NCBI GenBank assembly: GCA_977006965.1
Contig: OZ345377.1
Span: 2,232,001 to 2,296,000 of the forward strand
DNA: 64,000 nucleotides
Direction of reading: 5' to 3'
Source of the DNA: Phymatolithon calcareum
Taxonomy: Eukaryota; Rhodophyta; Florideophyceae; Hapalidiales
The position numbers and the translations under genes are program-made. Positions 30,129-41,999 of the stretch are shown in pieces; position 1 is the first letter of the stretch, and every line of letters begins with the position of its first letter. A model generated the notes under the pieces. It was not told the origin of the DNA. It ran no database searches and was given only the letters and a program-made list of their open reading frames with translations.

Positions 30129-32287
30129 TTAGTACAGGTCTTCTTCATGCTGCATACTCTCGATGATGCTTTTGCTGAAGAGCAAAAGGTCATCTAATGC
30201 CTTCTCAGTTGCCGCTCTGTCGTCTTCCATGAGTTCATAGACTGACAAGTTGCGATCCAGGGTCTCCATGTGCTGTCTGACTTTGTTTCCGAATCTATCT
30301 GCCATCACTATGGTAGACACTTGGGGAAATCTTCCAAAGGCGTACTGAACCGCCAGTTGCCTGTGTTTCAGTTGTGGAAATTTGAGTATTGCAGGGAGTT
30401 CTCTTGTCTTGTTGTACGGAATTTTCCTCTTTCTCTTCGATTCAAGGCTCTCTCTTTCCTTTGTCAGGAATGCTGATCGGAGTTCTTCTGCAGATTGGTT
30501 CGCTATTATGTGCTTCATCGCTTCGTCAAACGGTTCTCTGGTTTCCATCTATGTGATGTCGTTACTTGTGGCTTGAAGCTCTTCTGAATTTCTTCTCTCT
30601 GGTACTTGCATCAGAAACTTTTCTTTCTTCGCCATGGTCCTTCTCAGCATCTTGAAAGCTAATATTTCCCGTCGATGGGAAGCAGCTTGGATTCGACATA
30701 TTAGGCGAAGTCTATCCGTCTTTCCTCGTACCAGTGGCCCGAAGACTTGTCTGAAAAACGTTTGTTCAACTTCCTTGACCGCGCTCTGGACATTTTCTGT
30801 CCACGGTGTTACGTGCATAGCGTACTCCCAGCGTGGCTGGATTAATGCCTTGTATTCTTGGATGCATTTATGTATGCCAATTCCCTTCTTGAATACCCCT
30901 AGTGCACGGAGCTCGTACAGAGCGATCCTAGCCTTCTTGAGACGTTGCAACATCAGTGCATCAGTAACCCCCTCCGGTCCTTGGGATACTCCGAGGTAGG
31001 TGACTTCCGCGACATGTGCGAGGGCCTTATTAGCCAGCTGGAATTTCACGCCCGCTGTCTCTTCCGATTCAAGTATCTCGCTTTTTCCTTGTTTCGTGTT
31101 CCATGTCATCCCTCGTTCTTGGGCCCATTGAGTGGCTTTGTCTAGCAATCTCTGCAGATCGGAAGGTGATTTCGCTAGGAGAATTACGTCGTCTGCGAAG
31201 AGGATTGAAGGAACGTCGGCCCAATCTCTGGGCACTCCCATGCGTTCCGCAAACTCATCCATGAAGATGCTGTGTAGACTTGGACTGAGAGGGGAACCTG
31301 TGGTACTCCTCTGTCCACTAGAAACCAGTTCCTATCACTATCTCCGATGGTTGACACCCAGGACGGTGTCAAGAATGCTTCCGTCATAGCGCATAGCTTT
31401 GGTGGCAGTACCTGTCTCATTCTGGCCACTAGATGTTTTCCTGGGACAGTGTCGTATGCAGCCTTGAGGTCCAGTACTGCTACGCACCTTTGCTGGCCTT
31501 TCAATAGTTCCGTGGCTCTTAGGATTGCGAGTTCTGTACTTTTCCCTTTTTGGAACCCGAGTTGGAACCAGTGGTTGGAGTAAACCCCGCAGAGCATACT
31601 ATTTATTGCCGTTTCAATAACTTTCGTTGCATGACTGAGCAGGGATATTGGGCGATAATTTTCAGGTTCGTGGTGTGATCCCTTCTTGTGAATAGGTACC
31701 AATAGGGCCTTCTGCCAGTACACTGGCATGTCTCCGCACCTCCCGCAGGCTTCCCATACGGCTGTAAGAGCCCCCGCATTCAGAGGTACATCTATCTTCA
31801 GCATTTCAGATTTGATCTCGTCCACACCTGGGGCTTTTCCAGTTGGAGACTTTCGAATGGCTTCTTCGATTGATTCCTTCATTCCTTCGGGACACCGGAA
31901 TTTCCTGGAGCAAGGTTTCCACTTTTCGGTACTGTGGCAAGTTCTCGAAATGTGTGCTGAGAATAGTGCATGGTTCATTGGTTTTCCAATCATCTTGTTG
32001 CGAGCTGTTATCCCTTTTATCTTTTTCTTCATCCTGGCTAGCTGCTTCACCGCTGCTGGACCATCATTCTCTTCGAGTTCAGAGATGTATTCCTGGTATT
32101 GCTCGCTCTTTCGCTGGTTGACTTTGGTTCTCACTTGATACTTGCATTCGTGATATCGGTCCCAGTCTTCTGATGATTTGGATAGTCTAGCACGCTTGTA
32201 TAGTTTCTTTCGCTTCAGGGCCAGTTTGTCCAGTTCAGCGCTCCAAAACGGTTTGTAGAGCGAGGGAATTCGTTTTTTACCCTCCAA
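30129..32287 (-). CDS. LINE-A ORF2 reverse transcriptase and C-terminal domain
   Basis: Minus frame 32287-31184 has RT blocks TGKAPGVDEIKSEML, VPIHKKGS..ENYRPISLLSH, GFQKGKSTELAIL and VLDLKAAYDTV, breaking at DRGVPQ. Frame 31262-30549 continues with SILFADDVILLA (FADD catalytic pair intact), VTYLGV and KALIQPRWEYAMH. After a stop, 30548-30129 holds the conserved C-terminal domain HRQLAVQYAFGRFPQVST..TEKALDDLLLFSKSII, which defines the related fragments at 7.3, 12.1, 15.9 and 36.5 kb. Confidence 0.85.
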
Positions 32288-32655
32288 GGGTCACACCAGG
32301 TCTTCACCAATTTCTTGTACCACTGATGTAGTTGCCTTGAGGTGTCGCACTGCTGGAGTCACGCTATGATTCCGGGCAGTTCTGCACGATACCTCAGACG
32401 CACTTTTTCTTGTTTCGTCTTCTGACGCGTTTTCAAGCCGATATCCACTATCTTCCTGTAGATATCCTCCACTTGTTCCGGGGTGGGGCGTCTCTGCAGA
32501 TTTTGAATAAGTTCTTGCATTTGCTCTTTGATGGTAACTTTCGCTTGGATGCCCGCCTAGTCCCGTACACTGACTGGTCTCTTGGTCTGCCTACCGTCGC
32601 GTTCCTGTCGGCTTCTGAGACGTGTGCATACTGGTCGGTGTTGTGTACTCCCTGT

Positions 32656-33419
32656 TCAGATATTTTCCTGTGAATTTGGAGTGGAGGTCGTTATTCCTTT
32701 CGTGACAAAGAAGTCAATATTGCTGCTGTATTTCTTTGTCTGAAATGTGCGGCCCTTTCTGGTACGTATAACCCATTCTTTCTCTTCTGCCCATTTTACG
32801 ACTTGGTTTCCTCTTCTGTTTGTTTGTCGGTCCCATAACTTGTGTCTTGCGTTCCAGTCGCCGCATATGATGGCTTTCCCTCTTGCGTGCCTGGTGATAA
32901 GCTTTGGACATTCTTCCGTTTCCTGTCGCGTAGACTTTGGTGACATATATGCCACCCCGATTTTCAGGCTTCCCAGTTGTGCGATGACGATTTGGTAGTG
33001 TATCCTTGCATGTTTGAATAAAAGCTTGGCTCCACACCCTGTTCGGAACACTAGAGAGACTCCTCCAAAGTTTCTAGCGGTCCCACTCCTTCTCCTTGAG
33101 TCACTGGGTATCTAGGTCCTTCTGCGGTGACTAGTGCCGGTCTCGGGGCGTTCATTGTGAACATTTCAGTGCGTATACGTGCTTCCGGCCTCATGTGTGT
33201 TTCTGTGAGTCCTATTTCGTCGACTCCATGGTCTTTCACCATTCTTTGTAGGTACTCCGGAGTCTCCAGAGATCCCCCTACATTCATCGTTGCGATTCTC
33301 CAGTACTTGTTAAATATTATTTTCCGATGTGGTATCCTCCAAAATTGCGATGGGAGTTTCTGTTCTTTTCTCTTTCTCCGGAACTTCATATGTAGTCGGG
33401 GCCTTGTTTTCAGGTTCAT
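32656..33419 (-). CDS. LINE-A ORF2 endonuclease part
   Basis: Minus frame 33419-33051 has the start of an exonuclease-endonuclease-phosphatase fold (RIATMNVGG, then GLTETH with its catalytic Glu). The frame 33051-32656 has ICGDWNARHKLWD (Asp/Asn pair) and SNIDFFVTKG. The break between them and the loss of the final SDH box show decay. The enzyme would nick target DNA for target-primed reverse transcription. Confidence 0.75.
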
Positions 33420-33732
33420 GGGCCGGTTGCTCTAAATCTTCATCATTACAAGTGTGGTGCTCAGTTTCCTGTGTTGTACTGCCAGGGAGCGGTAGCCCTC
33501 CTTCATGTCGGTCCTCAATGCCGCCGAGTGCCTCCGCGACGTGTATTGCACTATCTTCGTCTTAGTCATTGTCACCTGGTGGGGTCGTTGCAGAGGCTAG
33601 GTACCAGTTGCTAGCTCCATTTCGTAAACTGGGGTGAATAAGGTGCCGACGTGGGAACTGTTCAGCCGTTCGGGCCTTCTCGATTTCGAAGTATTTGAGT
33701 CTTCGTTCTGCAGCTCTCTCCAATCCTCGGTA

Positions 33733-34784
33733 TCATTCTCTGGCGTACGGTTGTGATGCTGTGGATGCACAGTGTCTTGCCCGCGCCATTGTCCTGGCTG
33801 CATGTCGTTCCAGGGATTGATTCGACTCAAATCCTTGTTTTCCCTTCTTCGCATTTTCAAAGACGTTGTACCTGTACATGCAAACTAAGCCTGCTTCTTT
33901 CAGCAGCTCAGCAATACTGTCCCTTTCTTTGTTTTGGGTCAGGACTTCCATCACTGTGTTTCCGATGAATGATATGTGGTATACTGTCTTAGAACTCAAA
34001 AGTTCTCTTACGGCATTCGAAATTTCCTCTCGCGGTGCCTTGGGAATTCTTTTGAAATATAATGCACCTAGTCTCTGTCTCGGTCCTCTTGGTGGCATGA
34101 GGTTGCCCATCTTGTTTGCGATGAATTTTAGCTTCTCTTTGTCAGCTTCGCTAATTTTTGTGCGTGGCTTCATTGGACGGTAGGAGGTGCTTGCTATTGT
34201 CTCCTCTCTTCTCTTCTGGTCCATCTTGCCGCTTCTGTGGCCCTGGACTTTCAGTATGGCTTCCCGATATGGCATTCTCTTGAGTTGTATATCTTCATTA
34301 TCGTTTTCTTCAGGTCCTGTATGTTTTTCTCCATCTTGAGGGGGTGCTCCTTTGGTTGATTCTTTCATTGCTCCAGGATCTCCATTTCGGGGCCGCATAT
34401 AGCTCTAGGGATGATGTTGTGGACAAATTCACTAGCATCCAGTCCCTCTTTGCCGAAGGGACATTCTCTGCACATCAGTGCAAGGGGAGAGCGTGCACTT
34501 CTTCCTGTCAATTTCAGCGTTCCTTTCTTACCACAGCCTCCACACTCCGCCACATTACGGATTCTCACAAATATTTGCCTATTGGGGTTCTCTTTTACCG
34601 TACTGGGTAAAGTCGCCGTTTGCTTTTCCTTTCTCGATCTCGACTTGGATGTGTTATTGTCTTCTCTCTTGTTGTCGCCGTCTTTGCTCACGTCGGGCAC
34701 GCCTTTCGCCTGTGCACGCGTAACTGCCCCGGTGGGCCGTTTTTCCTGCGCGAGCTTTTCAAAAAAGTATTTATTTTTTTGCAT
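33733..34784 (-). CDS. LINE-A ORF1, zinc-ribbon-like protein, frameshifted
   Basis: Two overlapping minus frames make one ORF1. The first (34784-34365) is basic and carries CGGCGKKG followed 27 residues later by CREC, a CxxC pair likely to bind zinc. The second (34398-33733) is Lys/Arg-rich and ends in a fold-like segment (YHISFIGNTVMEVLTQNKERDSIAELLKEAGL). They lie in different frames around 34370-34390, which indicates a frameshift. LINE ORF1 proteins bind element RNA; the role here is by position. Confidence 0.6.
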
Positions 34785-35049
34785 TTAAAATTCGCCGGCG
34801 ACTGTGGGTGGCTCGCCCGGCCGCTCGATCGCCTGTTTCTTGCAATCTGCCAAAGGAGAGTCGTGTCTTTTCCCTGTTTGTCGTCTCCCGGAGCGAGATT
34901 CGACTCCATGGATGGTCTCATTTGGTCCATAGCACCCCCCGACTGGGTTTCCCCTGAGGGGGAGGCTTGTCGCTTGTGTTGCGCTACTCGAGATGTCTTA
35001 CTGGTCAGATCGGTCCGGATCTACAGCTGTTCCTCCAGGTCATAGAAGT

Positions 35050-35402
35050 GTTTAACGTAGTGACACAGAAATGCGAAACATTTCAGAAGAGCTCGCGATC
35101 GTATCTCTCGCTGCAGATCAATATTGGAAGGCCATCAACTTGGAAAGCAAATCGGCTATATGCAACGTGGGAGCCCTGATGTTTTGGAATAATGCTAAAG
35201 GAGACGGTTTGCCGGATCTGGAAAAGGCGTTCGAAGCCGAGAACAGAAAGGATGGATGGATGGATTTCTGTTTTATTGAAGCTCCCTTAGTCAATTATCA
35301 TTGGACCTGAGAGACTTTTCGTTGCGCTACAAGCGAAAGATCCTTCGCTTACGTTTTCATTTTGATTTCGGACATTGAGAACAGCAAGGCAATGAGGGAT
35401 TT
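35050..35402. other. Intergenic, no gene recognised
   Basis: The right flank of LINE-A. A 79-codon plus ORF (35071-35310) lacks recognisable motifs. Confidence 0.35.
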
Positions 35403-36680
35403 TTGCTTTTTTTGGCAACTGTTTAGTTGTATATTTAAAAGCCCTCAGTGACACTTCAAAGAATGTACGGACGCAGTTCTTCGGAGCTTATTCATTCTAG
35501 TATATCATCTGGTCCCTAGTACAGGGACTTGTAGTTTTCAATATTATCAACTATGGCGACAGTGTAGAGTAGTACGGAGAGTAATGACTGTTCCGTTGAT
35601 ATCACGGGGAAGAAACGGAAGGAGGGAGGCGAGGCTGACCGGACCGATCAGACCACAAAAGAAAAGAGACAAGTTTCCCACCTGGGCGCCGTGCCGGCGC
35701 CGGCGCAAGTGGCCGCAGCGATGGAGCTGAGCTTTTTCGGCGTTAATCCCACCGGAAATGGCTGGCGCGATCGCGAACGCGCCCGCCTGGCACTCGGCAA
35801 ATCAAGAACTCTCCAAGCTCGAAATGCCAAACTCAATCCCGCCGTCGTCGGATTTCGAAGAAATCTAGCGAATTTAATCGGATTTGATACAGGCCGGCTA
35901 TTATAACCGGTCCGGCCACGCGTACACCTGTGCGTCACAGGAAGGAGACAAGAGCAGAGCCAGGAATTTTTCCCCGCTCCAAGGCAGAGTTTTTTGAAAT
36001 GGCAATACTGTGCTCCGGTCCCCCCATGGGAGAAGAATATCACCTTCTGGTAGATTGGTAGTCCACGGATTCCGCCCTGAGTGGTGTGCCGCAATTCTCA
36101 AGGAAGCTGAGAGAGAGGACAGAAGGAGTTGAAAGAAGGTAATGAGATGACCAGCTACCGTGAGCATCCTAAATGATTTCCAACCCGGATAATCCCTTTG
36201 AAGGACGGCGGCTGAAGATTGGCTGCGTAGAGATCTAGATGTTAAGCTCCCCGAAGCTCTGCACTTCGTGCGGCTTAGAGCTGTTGTGACGTCAAATACC
36301 ACTCGTATCTGCTAAAGTCTACTGTAGCCGTAAGGATGGGGAATTGCTCGACAACTCCAAAACCTGCATTAAAGAAGAAGAAGACTGTTTCATTGTTAAC
36401 ATTTCTCCGAAGTCCAAGTCATACTTTTTTTAGGATCTTGCGTACGGTCTCCAAGTGGCGGTTGGCTGCAACTTCAAATGTATCTGATATTAAAGTCGTG
36501 CTCATTTGAGGGAACCAGCCGTTTGAGTATTTTATGGCCAGCTGTCGATGACGCGCACCTTGGAAAACATGAACATGGCCGGGATATCCTCTAGCTTGTC
36601 GACCGGTATTAACTCTGTCTTCTTGCTTCAAGCCGTGCACCTTCTTTTGCAAGCAGTATTCGTTGAAGTGCATAATTTTG
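35403..36680 (-). mobile_element. LINE-B fragment split by a retroposon
   Basis: The part at 35403-35598 is the LINE-B 3' end (TTTTTTTGGCAACTG tail, CTAGTATATCATCTGGTCC, CTATGGCGACAGTGTAGAGTAGTA). The part at 36383-36680 resumes the same element (CATTTCTCCGAAGTCC; minus ORF with HRQLAIKYSNGWFPQMST). The join falls exactly where LINE-B at 12120-12160 is continuous. The interruption is the 784-bp retroposon. Confidence 0.8.
35599..36382 (+). mobile_element. 784-bp non-coding retroposon, longer copy
   Basis: Flanked by GACTGTTCCGTTG (35586-35598) and GACTGTTTCATTG (36383-36395), 11 of 13 identical. The plus strand runs from a GA-rich head through a GC-rich middle (GCCGTGCCGGCGCCGGCGC near 35690) to a region shared with 26090-26427 (from about 36056), and ends AAAGAAGAAGAAG. 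The shared 3' part plus tail and long TSDs mark retroposition by LINE machinery. Open frames in the two copies do not correspond, so it is probably a SINE-like or retrotransposed RNA family. Its source RNA is not recognised. Confidence 0.75.
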
Positions 36681-37462
36681 CTGTCGCTTTCGAGCTTGGT
36701 ATCGGAGTGAAGCGAGATGAAGTGTCAGCATAGAGACTGGACATGCAAGCCACAGAAATCAATGAGAATCCGATTGCACTAGACAATGTCGCTGTCCTGT
36801 ATGTTTGGGGAGGTCCCAAATACGAAGAGATGGAAGTTGCGGTCAACTGGTCTCAAAGCAGAGCAGTGTGGATACTGATGTGACAAGCACGAGTCTGATT
36901 TGCCAGTCAAATATAAGTAGTGGCGTGTTACAATGCATATTAGATAATTTATGTAGTTCCTAGAGGAACCTAGAATGTCAGATAGTGTCTATAAAAGACT
37001 GGAGTCCCTCCAAACATAGGAGGAGGGTAATCGGAACATCGACGACGGCAACTCCGGACCTGGTCGAAATAGCGTTCGTCACAACTGACATGTCAGGTTT
37101 ACAATTCTGCAGCCGTAAATAAGGCATCTCAGGTCTGGCTGACCGAACTTCAAGAAAAAGAGGACTCTTTGGCGTTCTTAAACGCTGTCGAAGACTGGAT
37201 CTTAGAGTAAACTTAATATTTCTCGTTTGCGTTACGTTTTCGAAAGCTATCGAGCAGCATAAATTTGTATACAGAGGGTCTCGATGTAGTGAAATTATGT
37301 ATAGTGTTTTGCTCCCATTAGTGCATGTTCGCTCGCGATGGCACAAGATCATACAGTTTACACGAATTAAAACTGTAATTGTAAAAACTGAGCAGAATCT
37401 ACGTGTAAAGTGCAACCACGGGCTCACCGATGGTCATCTCGGTCTCCGTTGCACGCTGGACT
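36681..37462. other. Intergenic, no gene recognised
   Basis: No motif. A short palindromic word (AGTTCCTAGAGGAACCTAGAATG, about 36955) resembles the 9185-9250 hairpin arm. Confidence 0.35.
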
Positions 37463-37930
37463 ATGAAGAAGAAGACGAGCAACTGCACGCGACTCTCGCT
37501 GGACGAAAAGATGGACGTCCTAGAGATGCTCTCTAACAACTAAGATGCGACCGCCTTTATGGCCAAGTACAAGATAAGTCATCCGACGCTTACTAAAACC
37601 AAGGTTGAAGCATCGGTTCCGAGAAAGAAGGTTCAGAACGGGACGGTTCTGACGACGAAGTCTGACCGAACTGCCAAGTTTCCGATTATCGATCGCAAAG
37701 TACTGTAATTTGCCGAGCTTGTCCGAGCGGTGAAGATGCCTGTTAAACAAACGATATTATTGCAGCACGAAATCTTAACTAGAGAAGGCGTGCGGACTGC
37801 AGAACTACAGGTCAGCAAGCCTGCCGATGTCAAGAAGTTTTCAGCGTCGACTGGTGTATGACGCCATGGACAAACTTCAGTGAACAGATTTTGTAGAGAA
37901 GGTCTTGGAACCCGTGCAGGAGGAGGAACT
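37463..37930 (+). pseudogene. CENP-B/Tc5-type helix-turn-helix transposase relic
   Basis: A single plus frame from ATG 37463 keeps register for about 150 codons despite three stops (near 37541, 37705 and 37859). The first part, RLSLDEKMDVLEML then AFMAKYKISHPTLTKTK, fits the N-terminal HTH of pogo/CENP-B proteins. The later part (ILTREGVRTAELQ, VKKFSASTGV, VNRFCREGLGTR) fits the second, Tc5-like HTH with its F.AS.GW..RF..R pattern. No DDE catalytic domain was found downstream and no TIR was located. It is a fragment of a pogo-superfamily transposase or of a gene derived from one. Confidence 0.55.
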
Positions 37931-39059
37931 AGAAGTGGAATAGGTGTCTTGTGAGGTGCCTCAAAGTTCTGAACTCTAGGAACCATTCAAGCCCCTGCAA
38001 GAGAAAGCGTGCGCTTGTAACCTTCTTGATGCGTGTGCTCACATTTAGCGAACTTTGAATGGCTGCTTCGATGCCAATCGTAAGCAAAACGCCAGCCGCA
38101 GTAGACAAACGCTAATCACTGAACAAGAACAGTGGCTTTCACCAATGTCGCAGTTGCGGTAATGTAATTTTTGATTAAAATTCTATCTAGTGCTCATTTC
38201 TAATTAGTGCCATTGGACGCCGTCTGCCATGGTATAGCACTATTCAGTGTACCTCACTGTATCTGGGATAATTTCCAGTGTGTAGTTGTGCCAGGCAATG
38301 CATTTCGTATGGTGGACTTGAAATTCAGTTATTTCATTCCGCTTGACAGTTGCCCAGGCAGCGCGCTAGACTTGAAGTAGACGTATGACTTTGCGTTTAT
38401 CAAATTGGTACAAAACGCTTTCACAGTTGAAGTTGGACGCTTCCTCGGAGAACGTGCCATTAATGGACAGCAGCCGGAGCTTGCTGTCATAGAAGCGCCC
38501 CTGTCCAAACATATACAGTCCAGCATACTAAAACGGAGAACTATCACGGAAAGGGAACGGAAAGACGGTGTTCAAAAAATAACGCGCACAGAGAATGTTC
38601 GGCCCGAAAGGTTGATAATCACAATTTTTGTTGTTGAGATTGGATTTCTCGACCAGAAGACCATTGAGAGCTTATTTTGGAAGCCCTCTGAATCATGGTG
38701 ACTGGGAATTCGAGTACGAGAGCCGGACCAGTATTTAGGGAAGCAAAGTGGGTCAGGACGATCCTGGTGAAGATACGAAATGATACCAATTGTAGGTGCA
38801 TCAGAGAAATGCCGCTGAAAGGATCTCAAGTGGAATATATGCAACCCGCCACTGTAATGCTTACAGAGTAAGCTCCTGTAAGCTGTAAGCGGCAGTTCTA
38901 GGCTTTGCGCTTGGTGATCCTTCAGGGTGTAAGTACGCATCGAAACCTACTGTACTGTAAAGACTGTAATACTATCTTTAAGGGCTTTCTGTAAATGTAA
39001 GCCGTAATGAAAATTTGAAGGGAGCTAGTCTTATAGGAAATGGAGAGTGCGATAGTGGC
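37931..39059. other. Intergenic, no gene recognised
   Basis: ORFs up to 122 codons overlap on both strands without recognisable motifs. Upstream parts of the Gypsy relic may be present but could not be read. Confidence 0.35.
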
Positions 39060-39590
39060 GTTGGACGCCACAGATATTCCTCTGCAAGTATCGGACGTTT
39101 CGGTTCGAGGCTATCGGAACGCATTATTGACAAGAATTTCCAGGATATGGAATTTGGCTGCGTGTATGTCGATGCCATTGTTTTCCACGGAAGGAATATC
39201 AAAGAATGTTTCCCGCATCCTGTTGCCGAGTTCAACAGCTTTTCAGCCGTGGTCTTCAACAGAAGTTCAAGAAGTGCCAGATCAACCGGAGAATCATCAG
39301 AGTTCTATGTCAGACTGTCAAGAGGGATGGTATCCAGGTCGACGCAAGCAAGATCTCATTGTCCAGATACCTTCCCAGCCTACAACAAGCTCACAGTTGA
39401 GCTCTTTCTTGGGCTTCCCTTCGACGCGTCATCAGTGTAGGATAATGACAAGAGGTTGTCGTTGGAACTTGTGGTGCCATTCCCCAAGAAAAGTTAGTAG
39501 AGAGTCAGAGCATTCGGGAACTGTCCTGGGGACGATGGATAACTTCGCCGAGATCTGCAGTCGTGTATCGACAATGTCATAGTTAATGCG
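39060..39590 (+). pseudogene. Ty3/Gypsy reverse transcriptase relic
   Basis: Pieces in all three plus frames assemble into an RT palm-thumb order: FGSRLSERIIDKNFQDM, then VYVDAIVFHGRNIKE (catalytic YxDD now YVDA), then FSRGLQQKFKKCQ, QTVKRDGIQVDASKIS, then SSFLGF and NFAEICS. Repeated frameshifts show an old copy. No LTRs were found. Confidence 0.55.
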
Positions 39591-41331
39591 CCGAGATTAA
39601 GACTCGCGTTGCGATAACGGTACGGGTAATTTGCCGAAGACTAAAAGCCAGATGTGATGATATAACGTTACTCAGTTCACAACAGCGTCAAAGCGGAACA
39701 AGGGCTCCCGGATCCACACAAAATGGTGATTCGTTTCACCGTAATGCCACAGCCACATGGGATAATGCCGTATCTCGTAGGGAAACGCCGGCGTCTGAAC
39801 CGGGGTACGGTATAGAAATATGATTTGCGGAGTATCGCATACAGTTCATCGACCTAGCACTGCATACAACAACAATCTTATAGCCCAAGACATGGTCGAA
39901 TTTAGCATGCAGGTATTGGGTTCTCCGAATTGATGTCGTGTTTTGTCAACATAACGTTCTCGTAAAGTACTGAGAGTTGATAATATTTGATGAGAATTGA
40001 GTTTTATCAGCCGATACAGCAGTACAGGGCACTACATCGCGAGTCTTAAAGGTTGAAATCGAGGCATACTACCCGCGAACGGTAGCATGCACTGTGCAAC
40101 CTCTCTGTGCGGGAATATCTTGCACATGACATTTCTCCAGCCTCTGCTAATGATCAGGACATACCAGGACAGTTTTCAAAAGTTGTAATGAGCTGGCGCG
40201 TGGTGAACGTCGAGTAGCCTCACAGCATCGTGAATGCTTCCGGCCGCACCGTCCGTCCGCTACTGAAGTACACTGACATCCCGCGCTCTGCGTTGCATGT
40301 TTGTGTCCGGCAATAGTGCGTTCCAGCGAGGACGCTTGCAGCTGCGTGCGGTCACTGGGGAGCAGGCTAGAGAATGAACCTGTCGCAAGTCATCGCACAC
40401 CGGTTTTCCTAGCGCCGAATAGCTCGTTGACATGTCCAGCCCATCGTCCTTTCCGTGACCACCAACGATGACGACCGGTCGACTGGAATTGGAGATCTCA
40501 TACCCGGAACAGAAGAGATGAATTCATCAATGGACTGGTTTGTGATCAGTGATCTTCTAAAAGCCTTTTTTTGAGACGTTCGGGACGAGCTAATTGAGCT
40601 TGAGTTGCCCTAAATACGTTCGAGGCACAAAACGAAATTGGCTCCGATCTGAGGCTTGAAAAACAACAAGGCACTAGTCATTTTCTGCTTAAAAACATCC
40701 GCAACATTTAATTCCCATGTTCCCCGGCCCTCGCGGTTCTCTCAATACGATGCAATTGTGTCTGGGTGTTGTTCGAGCTGGTTCATGTTAAAAATAGTTC
40801 TGTCTGCGGACGACTTAGGTTCGGATTTTTTTCAGTAGATTTAAATAGCAGATAGAATGTGTGAGACAAAAAGAGAGAGAGATTGAGATATTTTTGTTTT
40901 TCTTTTGGGGGGAGGGAGCTTTTTGGTGTGGACTGTGAGCTGCCTTTCTGCTCCTGAGGGTAGAAGTAGCATACTATATAAACTAGTGCTAAGTTTTGCC
41001 GGAGCTCTTGCGAGCAGCACCCAGCTCACCGTAAGACTAACTAAATGAGGAGTAATTAAAATATGCAACTCTATCAGAGATCTTCCTTCGTCGGCAAATT
41101 TATAAACGGTGTATCGCCACCCTGTCGACATCGGCAAGCGGACAGATGCACTGGGTATGATAGAAGACGCACTGATTCCTTAGGTACGTTCAAGCATAGG
41201 TCAGTCAAAAAAACGAGCAATATAGGGGTCAGCAGGGGGCCCAAACGGGACGCTGCTCGTTCCGACCCCGGCCATTTCGCATTTTCTTTCGGATGCGAGC
41301 AGAAGAACCTGTTGACGTCATACACCTGACA
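39591..41331. other. Intergenic, no gene recognised
   Basis: No recognised gene. It includes a GA-rich run near 40862-40885 and a G-rich run near 40907-40915. Confidence 0.4.
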
Positions 41332-41652
41332 AATCCACCCGTGCCTCGAACGCTACCGTGCCGACATCACGCCCGCGAATGCTGCAGCTCCATGGCTGTG
41401 CAAAGACGTTTGAATCTGGGGTGTCCTTTTTTCGCGCGAGCGAATGTATTGCATTCGCAAGAGACGTGATGGTGTCTGTCGATGAGTTGAGAGTTTCTTT
41501 CTCAAAACGCACTTAGCATGTTCGCGTCACATCCATGGTATATCCATCGCTCGCCCCACGACACCGTGTCGACATCGCGCCCACGATTGCTACTCGCCAT
41601 GGGTGTGCAAAAACGTTTCCATACAGTGGTGTCGTTCTTCTGCGCGAGCCAA
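41332..41652. repeat. Diverged direct repeat, about 197-bp spacing
   Basis: 41332-41445 and 41529-41652 share GTCGACATC-like, GCGCCC/ACGCCC, CATGG.TGTGCAAA.ACGTTT and TTC..GCGCGAGC words. On the minus strand both can be read as related peptides (LARKKDT..SIRGRDVGTV and LAQKNDT..SNRGRDVDTV). It is a tandem duplication of unknown origin. Confidence 0.5.
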
Positions 41653-41999
41653 GTTAAGCGTAGGGCCTTATGGATGAATGCCTTGAGCATGGCGGAGGTA
41701 TGCACGGAGTTGGGGGAACCAAACGAGCAGAGAATGTCAATAGTAATAAAGGAAGGCTGCAAGAAGGACTAGTGCGACGAATGGCTGGCATGACGAATGT
41801 GGCACACTGTGCGCCGCTTGGAAGTGCCGACAAGCTCGCTGCTGTGCGATACTCTTGAACGCTGCCCGATTTTTCCAAACTCTCGAGCTTCCGCACGACT
41901 TCGTCTAAATTTTCAATCCTGTTTTGAGCGTTGACATCAGAATGAGCAGTTTGTTCGAGGCGCGTTACATCTGTGGTTGGAGATTATTCATGGTGTTGA

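Larger units (their letters stand above)
29949..35040 (-). mobile_element. Near-full-length LINE (LINE-A) with TSD
   Basis: It is bounded by CATAGAAGT at 29940-29948 and 35041-35049. On the minus strand it has a 5'UTR (35040 to about 34785), ORF1 (34784-33733), ORF2 with apurinic-type endonuclease (33419-32656) and reverse transcriptase (32287-30549), a C-terminal domain (30548-30129) and a 3'UTR ending in poly-A (T-run at 29949). Only a handful of frameshifts and stops separate the pieces, so it is a fairly recent copy. Its 3'UTR matches the insert at 7559-7718. Confidence 0.9.
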
